Program-made: the position numbers and the translations under genes
The notes under the pieces: model-generated
What the model was told of the DNA's origin: nothing
Database searches by the model: none
The model's input: only the letters and a program-made list of their open reading frames with translations
Shown: positions 50,769-61,900 of the stretch, one piece after another
Position numbering within the stretch: the stretch's first letter is position 1
Layout: each line of letters opens with the position of its first letter
Source: Fistularia commersonii
Taxonomy: Eukaryota; Chordata; Actinopteri; Syngnathiformes; Fistulariidae
DNA length: 64,000 nt
NCBI GenBank assembly: GCA_037954325.1
Contig: JBBMNZ010000003.1
Coordinates: 19,895,392-19,959,391, forward strand
Reading direction: 5' to 3'

Positions 50769-51000
50769 TTTTTATTTTTTTCTGTTTTTTGTCTTTTGCT
50801 CTGTGGCAATATGAAGTATCCTCCGACCAGGCGGGGGCGCTAATGCTCAAACAAGCAGAAGAACTCAACAGGTTGTAGTTGGTGACGTATGGAAAGAAAT
50901 AGAGGAAATTCCGTCGAAACGAAAGGTCCGAGAAGTTTAGTAACGTAATCGTTCCTTCTCGCAATCGTTGATTACATTAAGACACACAAATACAACGTGT
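50769..51000. promoter_or_regulatory. head-to-head ttc17/traf6 promoter region
   Basis: Only about 280 bp separate the ttc17 start codon from the first traf6 donor (51049), so both genes must start in this interval. The ttc17 start overlaps AAAATGGCGGAC, a YY1-like start element. In the middle are TGACGTA (CRE-like), GGAAATTCC (50904-50912) and AAACGAAAG (about 50917-50925). No TATA box. Start sites are not determinable from sequence. Confidence 0.6.
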
Positions 51001-51048
51001 TGCGGAGTTTTGTTGGAGTGGGCTGTGATTAACGCCAGCTGTTTCATT
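50990..51048 (+). other. traf6: probable traf6 5' untranslated exon 1
   Basis: A consensus donor (ATT|GTAAGT at 51049) follows sequence rich in CpG downstream of the shared promoter. The first coding exon begins exactly at ATG after a splice acceptor, so an upstream non-coding exon is required. The left edge is a guess. Confidence 0.5.
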
Positions 51049-51346
51049 GTAAGTAAATTTCTCCATATCTCGTTGAATACTGTCAGGTATGAAGTTGCAG
51101 TTCCGCATCCAGGTATATTGCGAATCTAAACTCTTGTCTGTGACAATAAGCATCGACATCGTTGAAAATGACTGATGCTTACTTGTTTTAACTAAAAAGA
51201 ATTTGGCAATATTTCATGTCAGCCACAAGACAGAAACCAGTATCATTCAGGCATTCTTTAGGTATGCTTGTGCAAGCTAATGACACCCGCGTTACCCTTA
51301 CTTCCGATGCATGTACAGTTTAGCCAGGATTTGAGGACCTTTTCAC

Positions 51347-52920
51347 GTTCTTCTTCTTCTCCGCTCGGCTTTTACCTTCAGGGGTCGCCACAGCAAATCA
51401 ATCCTCTTCATTTAACCCTGTTCTCTGTGTCATCCTCTCTCACACCATCTCCCTTCATATCCTCTCTCACTACGTCCATAGATCTTCTCCCTGGTCTTCC
51501 TCGAGACCTTCTGGCTGGCAGCTCCAATTCCAGCATCCGTCTACCAATATATTCACTCTCCCTCCTCGGTACATGACCGAACCATCTTAGTTTGGCTTCT
51601 CTGACCTTCTTTCCAAAACATCTAACAGAAGACGTCCCTCTAATAGACTCATTCTTGATCCTATCCATCCTGGTCACTCCCAAAGAGAACCTCATCTCTG
51701 GGACCTCTAGCTCTGCTTCCTGCTCTTTTGTCATGGAACTTTTTCTAGGCCATACAGCATTGCTGGTCTCACCACTGTCTTGTACACCTTTCCTTTTATC
51801 CTGGCTGATAGTCTTTTATCGCATAGTACCCCTGACACTTTTCTCCAACTATCCCAACCTGCTTGAAACTGTCTCTTCACCTCTTTTCTACATTCTCCGT
51901 TGGTCTGGACTGTTGACCCCAAGTACCTAAAATCCTCCAACTTCTTGATCTTCACTCCCTTTAGCCCCACTGTTCCCCCTGAGTTCCTCTCCCTCAAACA
52001 CATATACTCTGCAACTCTTGCTGTGACTAACTCTCATTTCTCTCCTTTCCGGTGGATAACTCAACCTCTCTAGATTTTCCTCTACCTGTTCGCTGTTTTC
52101 ACTGCAGATCAAAATGTTGTCTGCAAACATCATGGTCCATTGAGATTCCTGTCTAACCTCATCTATCAGCCTGTCCATCACTACTGCAAACAAGAACGGG
52201 CTCAGAGCTGATCCCTGATGGATCCCTACCTCCACCTTGAACTTCTCTGTTACCCCTACAGCACACTGTCTCACAGCTAGCATACATGTCCTGCACCAGC
52301 CTAACATACTTCTCTGCCACTCCAGATTTCCTCAAACAATACCAGAGTTCCTCTCTTGGCACCCTGTCACATGCTTTTTGTAGGTCTACAAAAACACAAG
52401 GTAGCTCCCTCTGGCTTTCTCAGTACTTCTCTGTTAGCATTCTCAAATCACATACTGCATCTGTAGTACTCTTTCTAGGCATGAAGCCATTCTGCTGTTC
52501 ACAAATGCTGACTTCATCTTTCCGTCTAGTTTCCACTACTCCCATAACCCATAACTTCATTTTATGGCTCATCAACTTTATCCCTTTATCCCCTTATTCT
52601 TAAAAATGGACACCATCGCACTTTTATCTCCATTCTTCAGGCATCTTCTCACTCTCTAAGATCATGTTGTATAAACTAGTCAGAAACTCGCTGTCTCTCC
52701 TAGACACTTCCATACCTCCACAGTTAAATCATCAGGACCAACTGTCTTTCTTCTCTTCATCCTCTTCAATGCCTTCCTTGCTTCACTTTTACAAATCTCT
52801 TCTTCTTTGTGGTCTACAATAGTCACCTCTTCTACCCTTGCCTCTCTTTCATGTTCCATATTCATCAGCTCTTCAAAGTACTCTTTCTATCTCCTTCACT
52901 CCTCTAGCATCTGTCAATAC
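51347..52920 (-). mobile_element. RTE-like LINE, 5'-truncated, in traf6 intron 1
   Basis: On the minus strand, broken frames give in order EARKALKRMKRRKTVGPDDL, PREELWYCLRKSGVAEKYVR, VGIHQGSALSPFLFAVVMDR (reverse-transcriptase core), WTMMFADNILICSE (the catalytic ADD is changed to ADN), YLGSTVQTNGECRKEVK, and the C-terminal RNESIRG/WFGHV region, then the 3' signature of the family. Frameshifts and the changed active site mean it is dead. Antisense to traf6. Confidence 0.9.
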
Positions 52921-53096
52921 ATTTCCCTCTCTATCCTCAATCACCTGGACCTGTTGTACGTACACACCTTTTAACATTATTTCTAAAATTTGCATTTTAC
53001 ATCTGTAATCTTTGCGTATTCCGAAAAATACAGAAGCCACCATATCAAATGATCTTTCTTTTTCATTATTTTCTTCTTTTTGTTCTACATTGTTAG

Positions 53097-56000
53097 ATGG
53101 CGTGCTTTCAAAGTAACAAGGGTAGTTTGGAGGATGACAGTTGTGAGGGAGCTGTTGGGGAGCTGTCCAGCTGTGCCTTGGCAGTGCTTGAAAAGGAACA
53201 AGAATCCATGCTCAGTCCCTCAGAGTCCCCAGGCACCCTCAGCAGCAGCAACCCCAGCAGTCTTCAATATGCAGCCCCTGTCCAGGGCTACGACGTGGAG
53301 TTTGACCCACCTCTAGAGAGAAAGTACGAGTGCCCTATCTGCCTCATGGCCTTGAGGAATGCCATTCAAACACCCTGTGGTCACCGTTTCTGCAAGAACT
53401 GCATTGAGAAGTCCATTCGGTATGCTATTGCTTTGCTTTCTTCTCAATGGGAAGACGTAATTTTGTGTTAAAATAAGTTTATTAAAAATGCCATTGTCCA
53501 TTATAGAAGCAGACTGACTATTTATTGGAATGTAGATGTTTTTAAAGCAGACTGGCTGATTAGATAAAGATTGTGCAATATTGTGATTGCAGTAGGCTCT
53601 GCTGTCCTATTTCAGGGAAGATAACTAAATCATTTTTTTTTTCTTTCCTTTTTTGTTAATTCAGAGATACTGGACAAAGATGCCCAGTGGACAATGAAAT
53701 TCTTTCAAAAGACCAGCTGTTTCCTGATAACTTTGCGAAAAGAGAAATTCTTTCTCTAACTGTTCGCTGTCCAAACATCGGGTGTAATGAAAAAATGGAG
53801 CTCCGTCATCTTGAAGTAAGAATTGTAAACTGAATTCAAAGATTTGTTTAAGTAGATTTTAACTTCTCTTGTCTTTCTTGTCCTTCATTTAGGTGCTGGG
53901 GTAAAAAATGCACTGATTGTGTACTGTGCTAAGATAGATGCAAAAGTTAGTCTGAAGTTAAAATATATGAGCGATTTGCATATATTGACAATAGTCAATG
54001 AACTGTATTGGGGGACCACTTTTCCTCAACCCTAACTAAACTATAAATAAGTACAGTCGATAGTCATGTTGATAAATCGCTGAAAATTAACATTTTATTT
54101 TATTTGATGATTTAAAAACTTTGGTTAAATGACAGGCACAGATACTCGGAACAGACTGCATGACCACATCTTACTCTATTTAAAAATCAACAGCATTGTC
54201 GAATGCATTATTTTCCCTCCAGAATCATTCAGAAAAGTGTCAGTTTGCAACTGCACCTTGCCCACAATGCCACCAGTCTGTGATAAAAATCTATCTGGAG
54301 GATCACAAAACCATTGACTGCCCAAGAAGACCCATGTCTTGTCCAGATTGCGTAGCATGCTTTGTCTATGAGGAGCGGGAGGTACTGTAAATACAATTGA
54401 TCTTCTTTTTTGGCAATGATATTGGTTACTTTTTGTGCCTTAAAGACTATCAGTTTGCTTATAACTGGCTTTGGTTGGTGTTTCAGCTACATGAGCAGCA
54501 GTGTCCCTTTGCTAGCGTCAAGTGCCAGTACTGTGAGATGGATCTCATCAGAGACCAGGTTTGTCTTGTTGTTTTTTTTTTTTTTGTTTGTTTTTTTTTG
54601 GAACTATACAGAACAATTCCACACACAGTCATAAATATCTGTCTGTGAGGCACTGAGTCCAAATGATGGTTGAATGGAATTTTGTATGAGCTGGTACTTT
54701 AAAGCTTCTCTTCTTTATTATTGTTATTATTATCATTATTATTACTCTTGTTTTTTTTCAATTATTTTGTTTTAGATGGAGTCTCACTGTGATAGTGATT
54801 GTCCCAAAGCCCCAATTGCTTGCACCTTCAGCACCTTTGGATGTAAGGAAAGGGTAAATGATCTTATTAACTTTCCTTGAGAACATGCTTTTTTTGTACA
54901 AACTAAAGGGTATTGAGTTAACTGGGTTGTCCTCTTTGCAGATGCAGCGTCACAACCTGGCTCAGCACATGCAAGAGTTTACACAGATGCATATGCACTA
55001 CATGGCAGAGTTTCTGCGTGGCCTCAGCCTTAATGGCACCCCCGCTAAATCTTTTCGAGCACTTGGACCCTCTATTTCTACTGAGGATCAAGGAGCTGTA
55101 GCCTCTGTATCTTCCTCAAGGGGACCTATGATCTGCATGAGCAACTGTGGCCCAAGTCAGCCTAATGAAGAGATGCAGATGATCCGGGATATGGATGGTA
55201 GACTGGTAAAACAGGATCACCAGCTGCGCGAACTCATCATCTTAAAAGACACACGGGTATGGAATTTTTTTCAGCCTCAGAGGACTTATATCTGTGTGTA
55301 GTTTAAAATCAGAGAATCAAGCATTGCAACTGCTGCCTTTTATCTCTTCCTTATACATCAGACAGTGCAGAAGTACAGGTTGCATGCAGATCATTTAATC
55401 TGTAGTAATGGGTTGAGCTAATACAAGCATAGACCATTACTTCTAAGTAGGCAGATAATAGTTTCCAATAAATCTGCTCATAAGAGTATTCATTTATCTT
55501 GACTACATAAGCCTCATCTTGTTAAATATTGTGGATTTCATCACTGCCTTCAAGTTTCCCTTTGACAGCACAAACATTCCTGTCACTTTCTCAGGCAAAC
55601 CAGCTCGCAGAACTACAGCAAAGAGTGTCTGTGTTGGAGGACACCGTTAGGGAGCTGGAAGCTCAACAGTGTCATGGAATCTTTATCTGGCACCTCAGAG
55701 GATTCTCTGCTCATCTACGGAATCAAGAAGCTGGCCAGCCTGTAGTTGAGCATAGCCCAGGCTTCTATACCGGCCGCCCAGGCTACAAATTGTGCCTGCG
55801 CTTACATCTGCAGGCCCCAAATGCCCCTCGGTGCTCCAACTTCATCTCCCTCTTCGTTCACACCATGCAGGGTGCTTTTGATGGACAGCTGAGCTGGCCT
55901 TTCCAGGGCACCATACGACTTGCAATCCTAGACCAGGGCCCCGAGGGTCAGCACCACATGGAGGTGATGGAGACAAATCCAGACCTACAAGCCTTCCAGA

Positions 56001-56200
56001 GGCCAACCATTCCGCGCAACCCCAAAGGGTTTGGCTATGTGACCTTTCTGCATTTACACATGTTACATCAAAGAGCATTTGTTAAAGACGACACTCTTCT
56101 TATTCGATGTGAAGTCACACCACGTTTTGATAATATACACTCACGTGAGGGGCCAGCAGTGCAAGCCAGAGGGCCAGAGGCCTCAGTTTTACGGGACTAA
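53097..56200 (+). CDS. traf6: TNF receptor-associated factor 6 (E3 ubiquitin ligase), complete coding region
   Basis: Makes K63-linked ubiquitin chains downstream of IL-1R/TLR and CD40/RANK, leading to TAK1, NF-kB and MAPK activation. Coding exons: 53097-53419, 53665-53815, 54223-54381, 54487-54558, 54776-54853, 54942-55256, 55595-56200; all GT-AG, phases agree, 567 aa (human 522). RING ligands C79, C82, C94, H96, C99, C102, C114 and D117 are all present. Four to five TRAF-type zinc fingers follow (about 130-265), then a coiled coil (about 335-393) and the MATH/TRAF-C domain (about 394-545, with PGFYTGRPGYKLC and NPKGFGYVTF). The region between zinc fingers and coiled coil is longer than in human. 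The ATG directly follows the acceptor tgttag. Confidence 0.97.
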
Positions 56201-56570
56201 AATCCAACTGATATGAATGTGATGCTATATCTGGTTGGTACGTACATTCCATTGCCATTCCTGCATGACAGTTTCCTAATAGTGGACGTTAAGGCAGAGG
56301 AAAACTAGTTAATAGAGTAATTTTAATTAGAAACGAGGCGGTCTTATAGTAATGTTTCTTGAATATTTTCTATGTTAGATTTCTGATTTTCTTTTTCTTT
56401 TTTTTTGTAATACAAAGCCATCCCAGAGGCCTCCAGAAATACAATCACTACTGAACGTAATATTATTTTTACAATTATCATTTTTTTGTATTTGTTTTTT
56501 TCTTTAACAAAACCTCTTTAAAAGTATTCCAGATAGGAGCTGCAAAACATCTGACAAGCCAGACGAAAAA

Positions 56571-56576
56571 AATAAA
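56571..56576 (+). terminator. traf6: candidate traf6 polyadenylation signal
   Basis: First AATAAA downstream of the stop codon, giving a short 3' UTR of about 390 nt. Further hexamers (e.g. near 57748) could give longer isoforms. Confidence 0.4.
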
Positions 56577-56599
56577 TATTCTTTATCGTCTCAGAAGAT

Positions 56600-58947
56600 G
56601 CCTCTAAAGCAACCATTTCATTAAGGGATTTCCTCTAGAATTTGCTGAATTTGCTTGTCAGATTATTACAGCTTGTAAAGCAACAAAGTAACCATGTAAA
56701 TATCAAAGAATGTGATATACTGTACAATCCAAGCAAGTGAAAGGCCCGTAGTCAAAGATTATCTTGAGTGCAGGGCAGCACGAGGAGTCAAGAATGATTT
56801 ATTAATTTGGAAACTCAGTACGAGTGAAGTGCAAAGTCTGACACAATTATATTATCACTTTTTATATTATTTACAGATGAAGAGTGAAAAACAGCCATCA
56901 GGCAAATGGTTTTATTTGTCATCAAGATTTGCTTTTATCCAACATGTTGAATTTTCTTTTGAAAATGGATAATTAATTTTCAATTTCTTTCAGGAAAAAG
57001 GAAAACATGTTACATATGCAGTCATTTCATTTCAGACATTTTAACATTACCTATTATATCTGAATATGTTCAACTTGTTTAAATCAATAATGCTATACAA
57101 TACAAAAACATAACAAAACCCCACACAAGGACGCACACACACACACGAACCTCTTTATACTTAAATATTACATATCAAATAACTGCAAAGCACTGAAGAA
57201 ACTTTCTTTTACTTCATGTTCTATAAAATCTGTTGTTGTTGTTGTTAAGAGCTATTTTTCTCTCAGCATTCTGTGTTTGGCTCACTCTTGCGTGTTTGTC
57301 AGCTTCACCAACAGCCGGAATGTTCATGTGTTGTGCTAATGACAGAGGAGCCAAAGGAATTAAGTGATTGCCAGATTCTCAAGATATCTGGGATGGAGCC
57401 ATTAAGTTTAGGAAGTTAAACTTAAAAGGGTAAAGTAGAACAGTTGGACATGGGGAAGTCAACTGGCAAATGATAAAGCATAGGGGAAGAAACTTAAATA
57501 ATGGAGTGTGCACATTTCAGTCTTCTGGCTGTTTCAAAACTGAGTATCTCAATGTCTGTTTTATGACACAAGATTTTCCAGCTCAAAACTCAAAATTAAG
57601 ATTTGCTTTTCAAATTTGGTAGCTCATGCATTATTTCTGACTGTATGGTGGTACTCATCAGCAGAAATGGCTTTTTTGTTCATACTGTAGGCTTTCTGAT
57701 TTTATGAATATGATGAAAATGTGCAGTTTTGATTTTTGTTTTTAAAATAAATTTGCATTCAATTGCAAAATTTAATAGTACCGTTTTGACAAGCTCCCGC
57801 TTAATGTGATTGTCTTTTTTTTGACCGCAATATCAGTCAGTGCCTACTCAATGCTGTTTGTCAAGCTTTCATAAAGTTTTTTTGTTTCTAAATATTTATA
57901 AATGGTATTGCCTTGCTATATCATCGTATGTATTATTATTATTATATCATTTGCAGTGCTTCATTGTGTGAACTATAATTAAAGTAAATATTGAAAATCA
58001 TTAAATGTTTGTAAATGATGAATCAATTGACAATAATTGTTCTTTAAATACCACTTAATAGCTATTGTCACAGTATTCAACTGGACTATCACCAGAGTGC
58101 AATTTATAACTGCCACATTTCAGTGTTTTCCAGACACAGTATTTCAGTAAAGGAAAAGTGGAAACCAACTGATCTTATTTCACTTTTTAAATTCAACCAG
58201 GATGTTCAGGGCAAATTCCATTACATGCACCAGTCTCTCTTAAAATGCTTGTAAAATGTATGTTTAATTTTTTTTTTTTTTCTTTTTGCTTGTGTTTTTA
58301 CTGACACTTTACAAATGCATTTTTTGTGTCACTGCTTATCTTGGCCAGGACTATCTTGAAAAATAGGCTCTTAATCCCGATGGGATTTTCCTAGAGAAAT
58401 AAATTTAAATTATATACTTTTCGAAATCCTGATAAAATCTCATAATTTTCTCTTCAGAGTATTGAGTAGTATAAATGCATTAGTTTTTAATGCATGAAGA
58501 ATTGTGCATGAATATGTATGATCTATGCAGAGATGCAACAGCATGAATCCAGGAGACATCTACCCATGCATTATCAAATTATATTCTCATCATCACATTT
58601 AACAATAGTCTGAGCCATCATCGCCTCATAGTCAAGCACATTTCTGCTACAGCTACAGTCACTGACATTATTTGAATTATATCTCGAATTTCCCCAATTG
58701 GGATCAATAAAATATGTGTCTCATCTATTCATAACTGAAGGGGACTTTTTCATGGGTTCCATGTTCTTGGTGACTTTCTCTTTTTTGTGGTTTCCCTTGA
58801 TTGTTGTCTTTCTTTGGGTGCTTGTAAGGGACATCGTGACTTTTGCTACATGCCTTCCAGCCTGCTGAGGATGATAACATTTCATTGCACATTAATTCAT
58901 ATAGCTGAAATATAAAGATACAATCATATGACCGTACAAAAACATTC
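56600..58947. other. traf6-trpm5 convergent intergenic region
   Basis: AT-rich, no exon recognised; part may be extended traf6 3' UTR. Two fragments look like common retroelement 3' tails: 'ggctcttaatcccgatggga' near 58366-58390 and 'atttccccaattgggatca' near 58688-58708. Confidence 0.45.
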
Positions 58948-58953
58948 TTTATT
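58948..58953 (-). terminator. trpm5: trpm5 polyadenylation signal
   Basis: AATAAA on the minus strand only about 15 nt after the stop codon, followed by a GT-rich stretch, so the 3' UTR would be about 35-45 nt. Confidence 0.6.
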
Positions 58954-58967
58954 ACAACAATTACTTG

Positions 58968-61900
58968 TTAAATCTGACTGCTGTTGTTACTTGACTCACG
59001 TGGAGCTCTTGGAGCCTCTTTTCCACATTTCAGTGTGCTCTGAGCAAAGCACTCTGCCATCCAGGACAACACCTCTCCACAGTATCTTACCTGGACACAT
59101 ATACAATATTAATTGGTCATTTTATCCATTAATCCATCTTCTGCCGCTTATCCTCCACTCAGGGTCATGGCTGTTATCAGCCTATCCCAGCTGTCATTGG
59201 GCAAGAGGTGGGGTACGCCCTGGACTGATGGCCAGTCAATTGCAGCAATTGAATCGACAAACAACCATTTACTTAGGGCAATTTTCCAAATTTTTTCCAA
59301 TTAACCTACATGTTTTTGGACTGTGGAGGAAACCCACACAGACAACATGCAAACACCACACAGAAAGGTCCCCTTGTTGGAATAGAACCAGGGTCCTTCA
59401 TGTTAGGAGGCTGAAGCGTTAACCACTGTGCCACCGTGTCTAAAAAGTCTAAAATGATGGGAATTCTTTTCAAACTTCACCTCGGCCTCCATGGATACCA
59501 GTCGCTTCTCTTGGGCCTTAAACCCACCAATGATCCTCAGCAAACTCTGGACCCTTAATCAGGAATGAAGGGACTAAAGTCAAAAGTTTAGAATAACATT
59601 ATATTTACATAACCAGGGTTGATTTGCTGAAAAAGCATATACTATATTATTATATTACTATATTATTATATATGTTACTACATATAGCAACTAGACTGAA
59701 TTACCTACAACATACTGTATAAGTAATGACAGGGAAACTATCAGCAGGGCTGAAAATCAATTCTAAAGGAACTAGATAATATAGAAAATTCATCAAATAT
59801 TGAAAAGAAACTTCACGAATTCCAAAGTCCTTTTTTAAAAAGGTCAAATCACTTAATTAGTCAAATTATGTCAAAATTTGAGGAAAACAAATAATCTGCA
59901 AAATAAAATCTTGGAAAAAAAAGTCCCCCATTGATAATGATAATCATCTACAGTACAGGTCATTATTCGCCCTTTGTTTTGCCTTTGCTACCTCTATCTT
60001 TACCTTACATTGTATCTCCGTGTACTCCCGTCTGTTCTCGTAAGTCCTCTCAGTAGCCTACTTCTTCTTTGCTAACTGCTTTCTCTGTATGCGCTTCCGC
60101 ATTCAACCAACAAGTCTCCTTATCCACTTTTCTTCCAGATGACACACCAAGTAGTCTCCTACCTGTCTCCCTGATAGCACAAGCTGTAGGTGTCCAATCA
60201 TCTGCTCTTAAAAGTTACCCTAAATTCCTGTCTTTTCTGGGAAAAAAAGTGTTCACTACAGCCATTTCCATCCTTTTTGCAAAATCTACCACCATCTGTC
60301 CTTCTGCGATCCTATCCTTTATACCTAATCTGTCCATTACTTCTTCATCCCCTCCATTGCGTGCACCAACATGCCCATTGAAGTCTGCACCAATTACCAC
60401 TCTATCTCTGGGGATATTCTGCATCACCTCATCTAGCTCATTCCAGAACATCTCTTTCTCCTCGAACTCACATCCCACCTGCGGGGGAATAGCTACTAAC
60501 AACATTGAGCATTACACGTTTAATTTCCAATTTCAGACTCATAAGTCTATCTAACATTCTTTTCACCTCTGGAACATTCCTAACAAACTCCTCCTTCAAC
60601 AACCATGATGTAAAGTCATGGCCAAAAGTTTTGAGAATGAAACTTTCTCAAACTCTGTTCCTTCAGGGTTTTTAGGTGTTTGCCAGATGTTTCTATGGTT
60701 GTCATTCTCAAAACTTTTGGCCATGACAGCACAACTTAAAGCCTGCTCCTAACCTTCTAGCCTTACTATCTTTCCACCTGGTCTATTTTCCTGTCATAGT
60801 CCTAATATTCAAAGTCCCTACTGTCAGTCCCTGACTCTTGCCTTTCCCTTTCTCTGTCTCCTTCCAAACACGCCTTCCTCCTCTCCTTCTTTGACCTACA
60901 GTAGCCCAGTTTCCATTGGTTCCCTGTAGTTCACTGGTACCAATGGCAGTTGTTGTTAACCTGGGCCTCAACCAATCCAGTATGATCTGGTTACAAGGTT
61001 TGATTCGCATGTCTGGTTTTGGCAAAAGTTTTACGCCGGATTCCCTCCCTGATGCAACCATCTGCATTTATCCGGGCTTTGGACCGGCTCAGGGAGACAC
61101 TGGCCCGTGCTCCCCTTGTGGCACATAATAATAATCGTTATTATAGCTATCATCCTCAAAAGCCTCCCCTGAATAACAAAAAAAAATGATAAAAGTAAGT
61201 ACATCAAATAAAAAATAAATATATGATAAATTTAAGAGAAAATGCCCCTGAAATTTTGCTTGGAGGATTTTTTTCAATTATTTATTATAATACGCCAGGT
61301 GGGAGGAGTGGGGTACTTGAATTGCTGCCATCCTTGTGAATGGCACCGTGTTAATCTGGGCCTACATAGAGATTGCGTGAGCAGGGGTATTCAGAATGTT
61401 CTCCATGTACCAGAGAGAAAGGGACAATAAAATAAAGTAACTATTACTTTGAGGAGGTGCTTTTGAGTCGCTCCTCACTGCTTTCCCCTTGTTGGTGTTC
61501 AATTTTAGCAAGATAGTTTTCTTTTTGTACCGTTTCCCATGTTATCAGTCTCTGGTCAAGTCCTGCTGGCAGCTCTCTTTCTGGTGACACACAAATACAT
61601 GCACCACGCGCACACACACACACACGCACACACACAGTAAAAAAAGTAATTAACTAAAGTGCAATTTCATTGAATACAGCTGGTAAAGTACAGATAAGCA
61701 CACTATTGAGTTTAAATTGAGAGTAAAGTGGTTAAATATTACTTGAATTGAAAACTACTGAACTAAAACAGAACTGTAATAATACCAAGATGCTCCTGTT
61801 TCCGGCTTCCGGATTCTGGCTTTTTGATGAGGCTGAGGAGAAGCTGAGAAAGGTGGCTCATGATAATGAAAGGTGGAGCGAGTGCTGGTCGGCTGTGGTA

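Noticed and set aside
61089..61277. 62-codon minus frame considered as a further trpm5 exon
   Set aside because: Low-complexity Tyr/Phe-rich sequence overlapping the edge of the RTE fragment; the real coiled-coil exons at 59481-59553 and 58968-59090 fit phase and homology instead.
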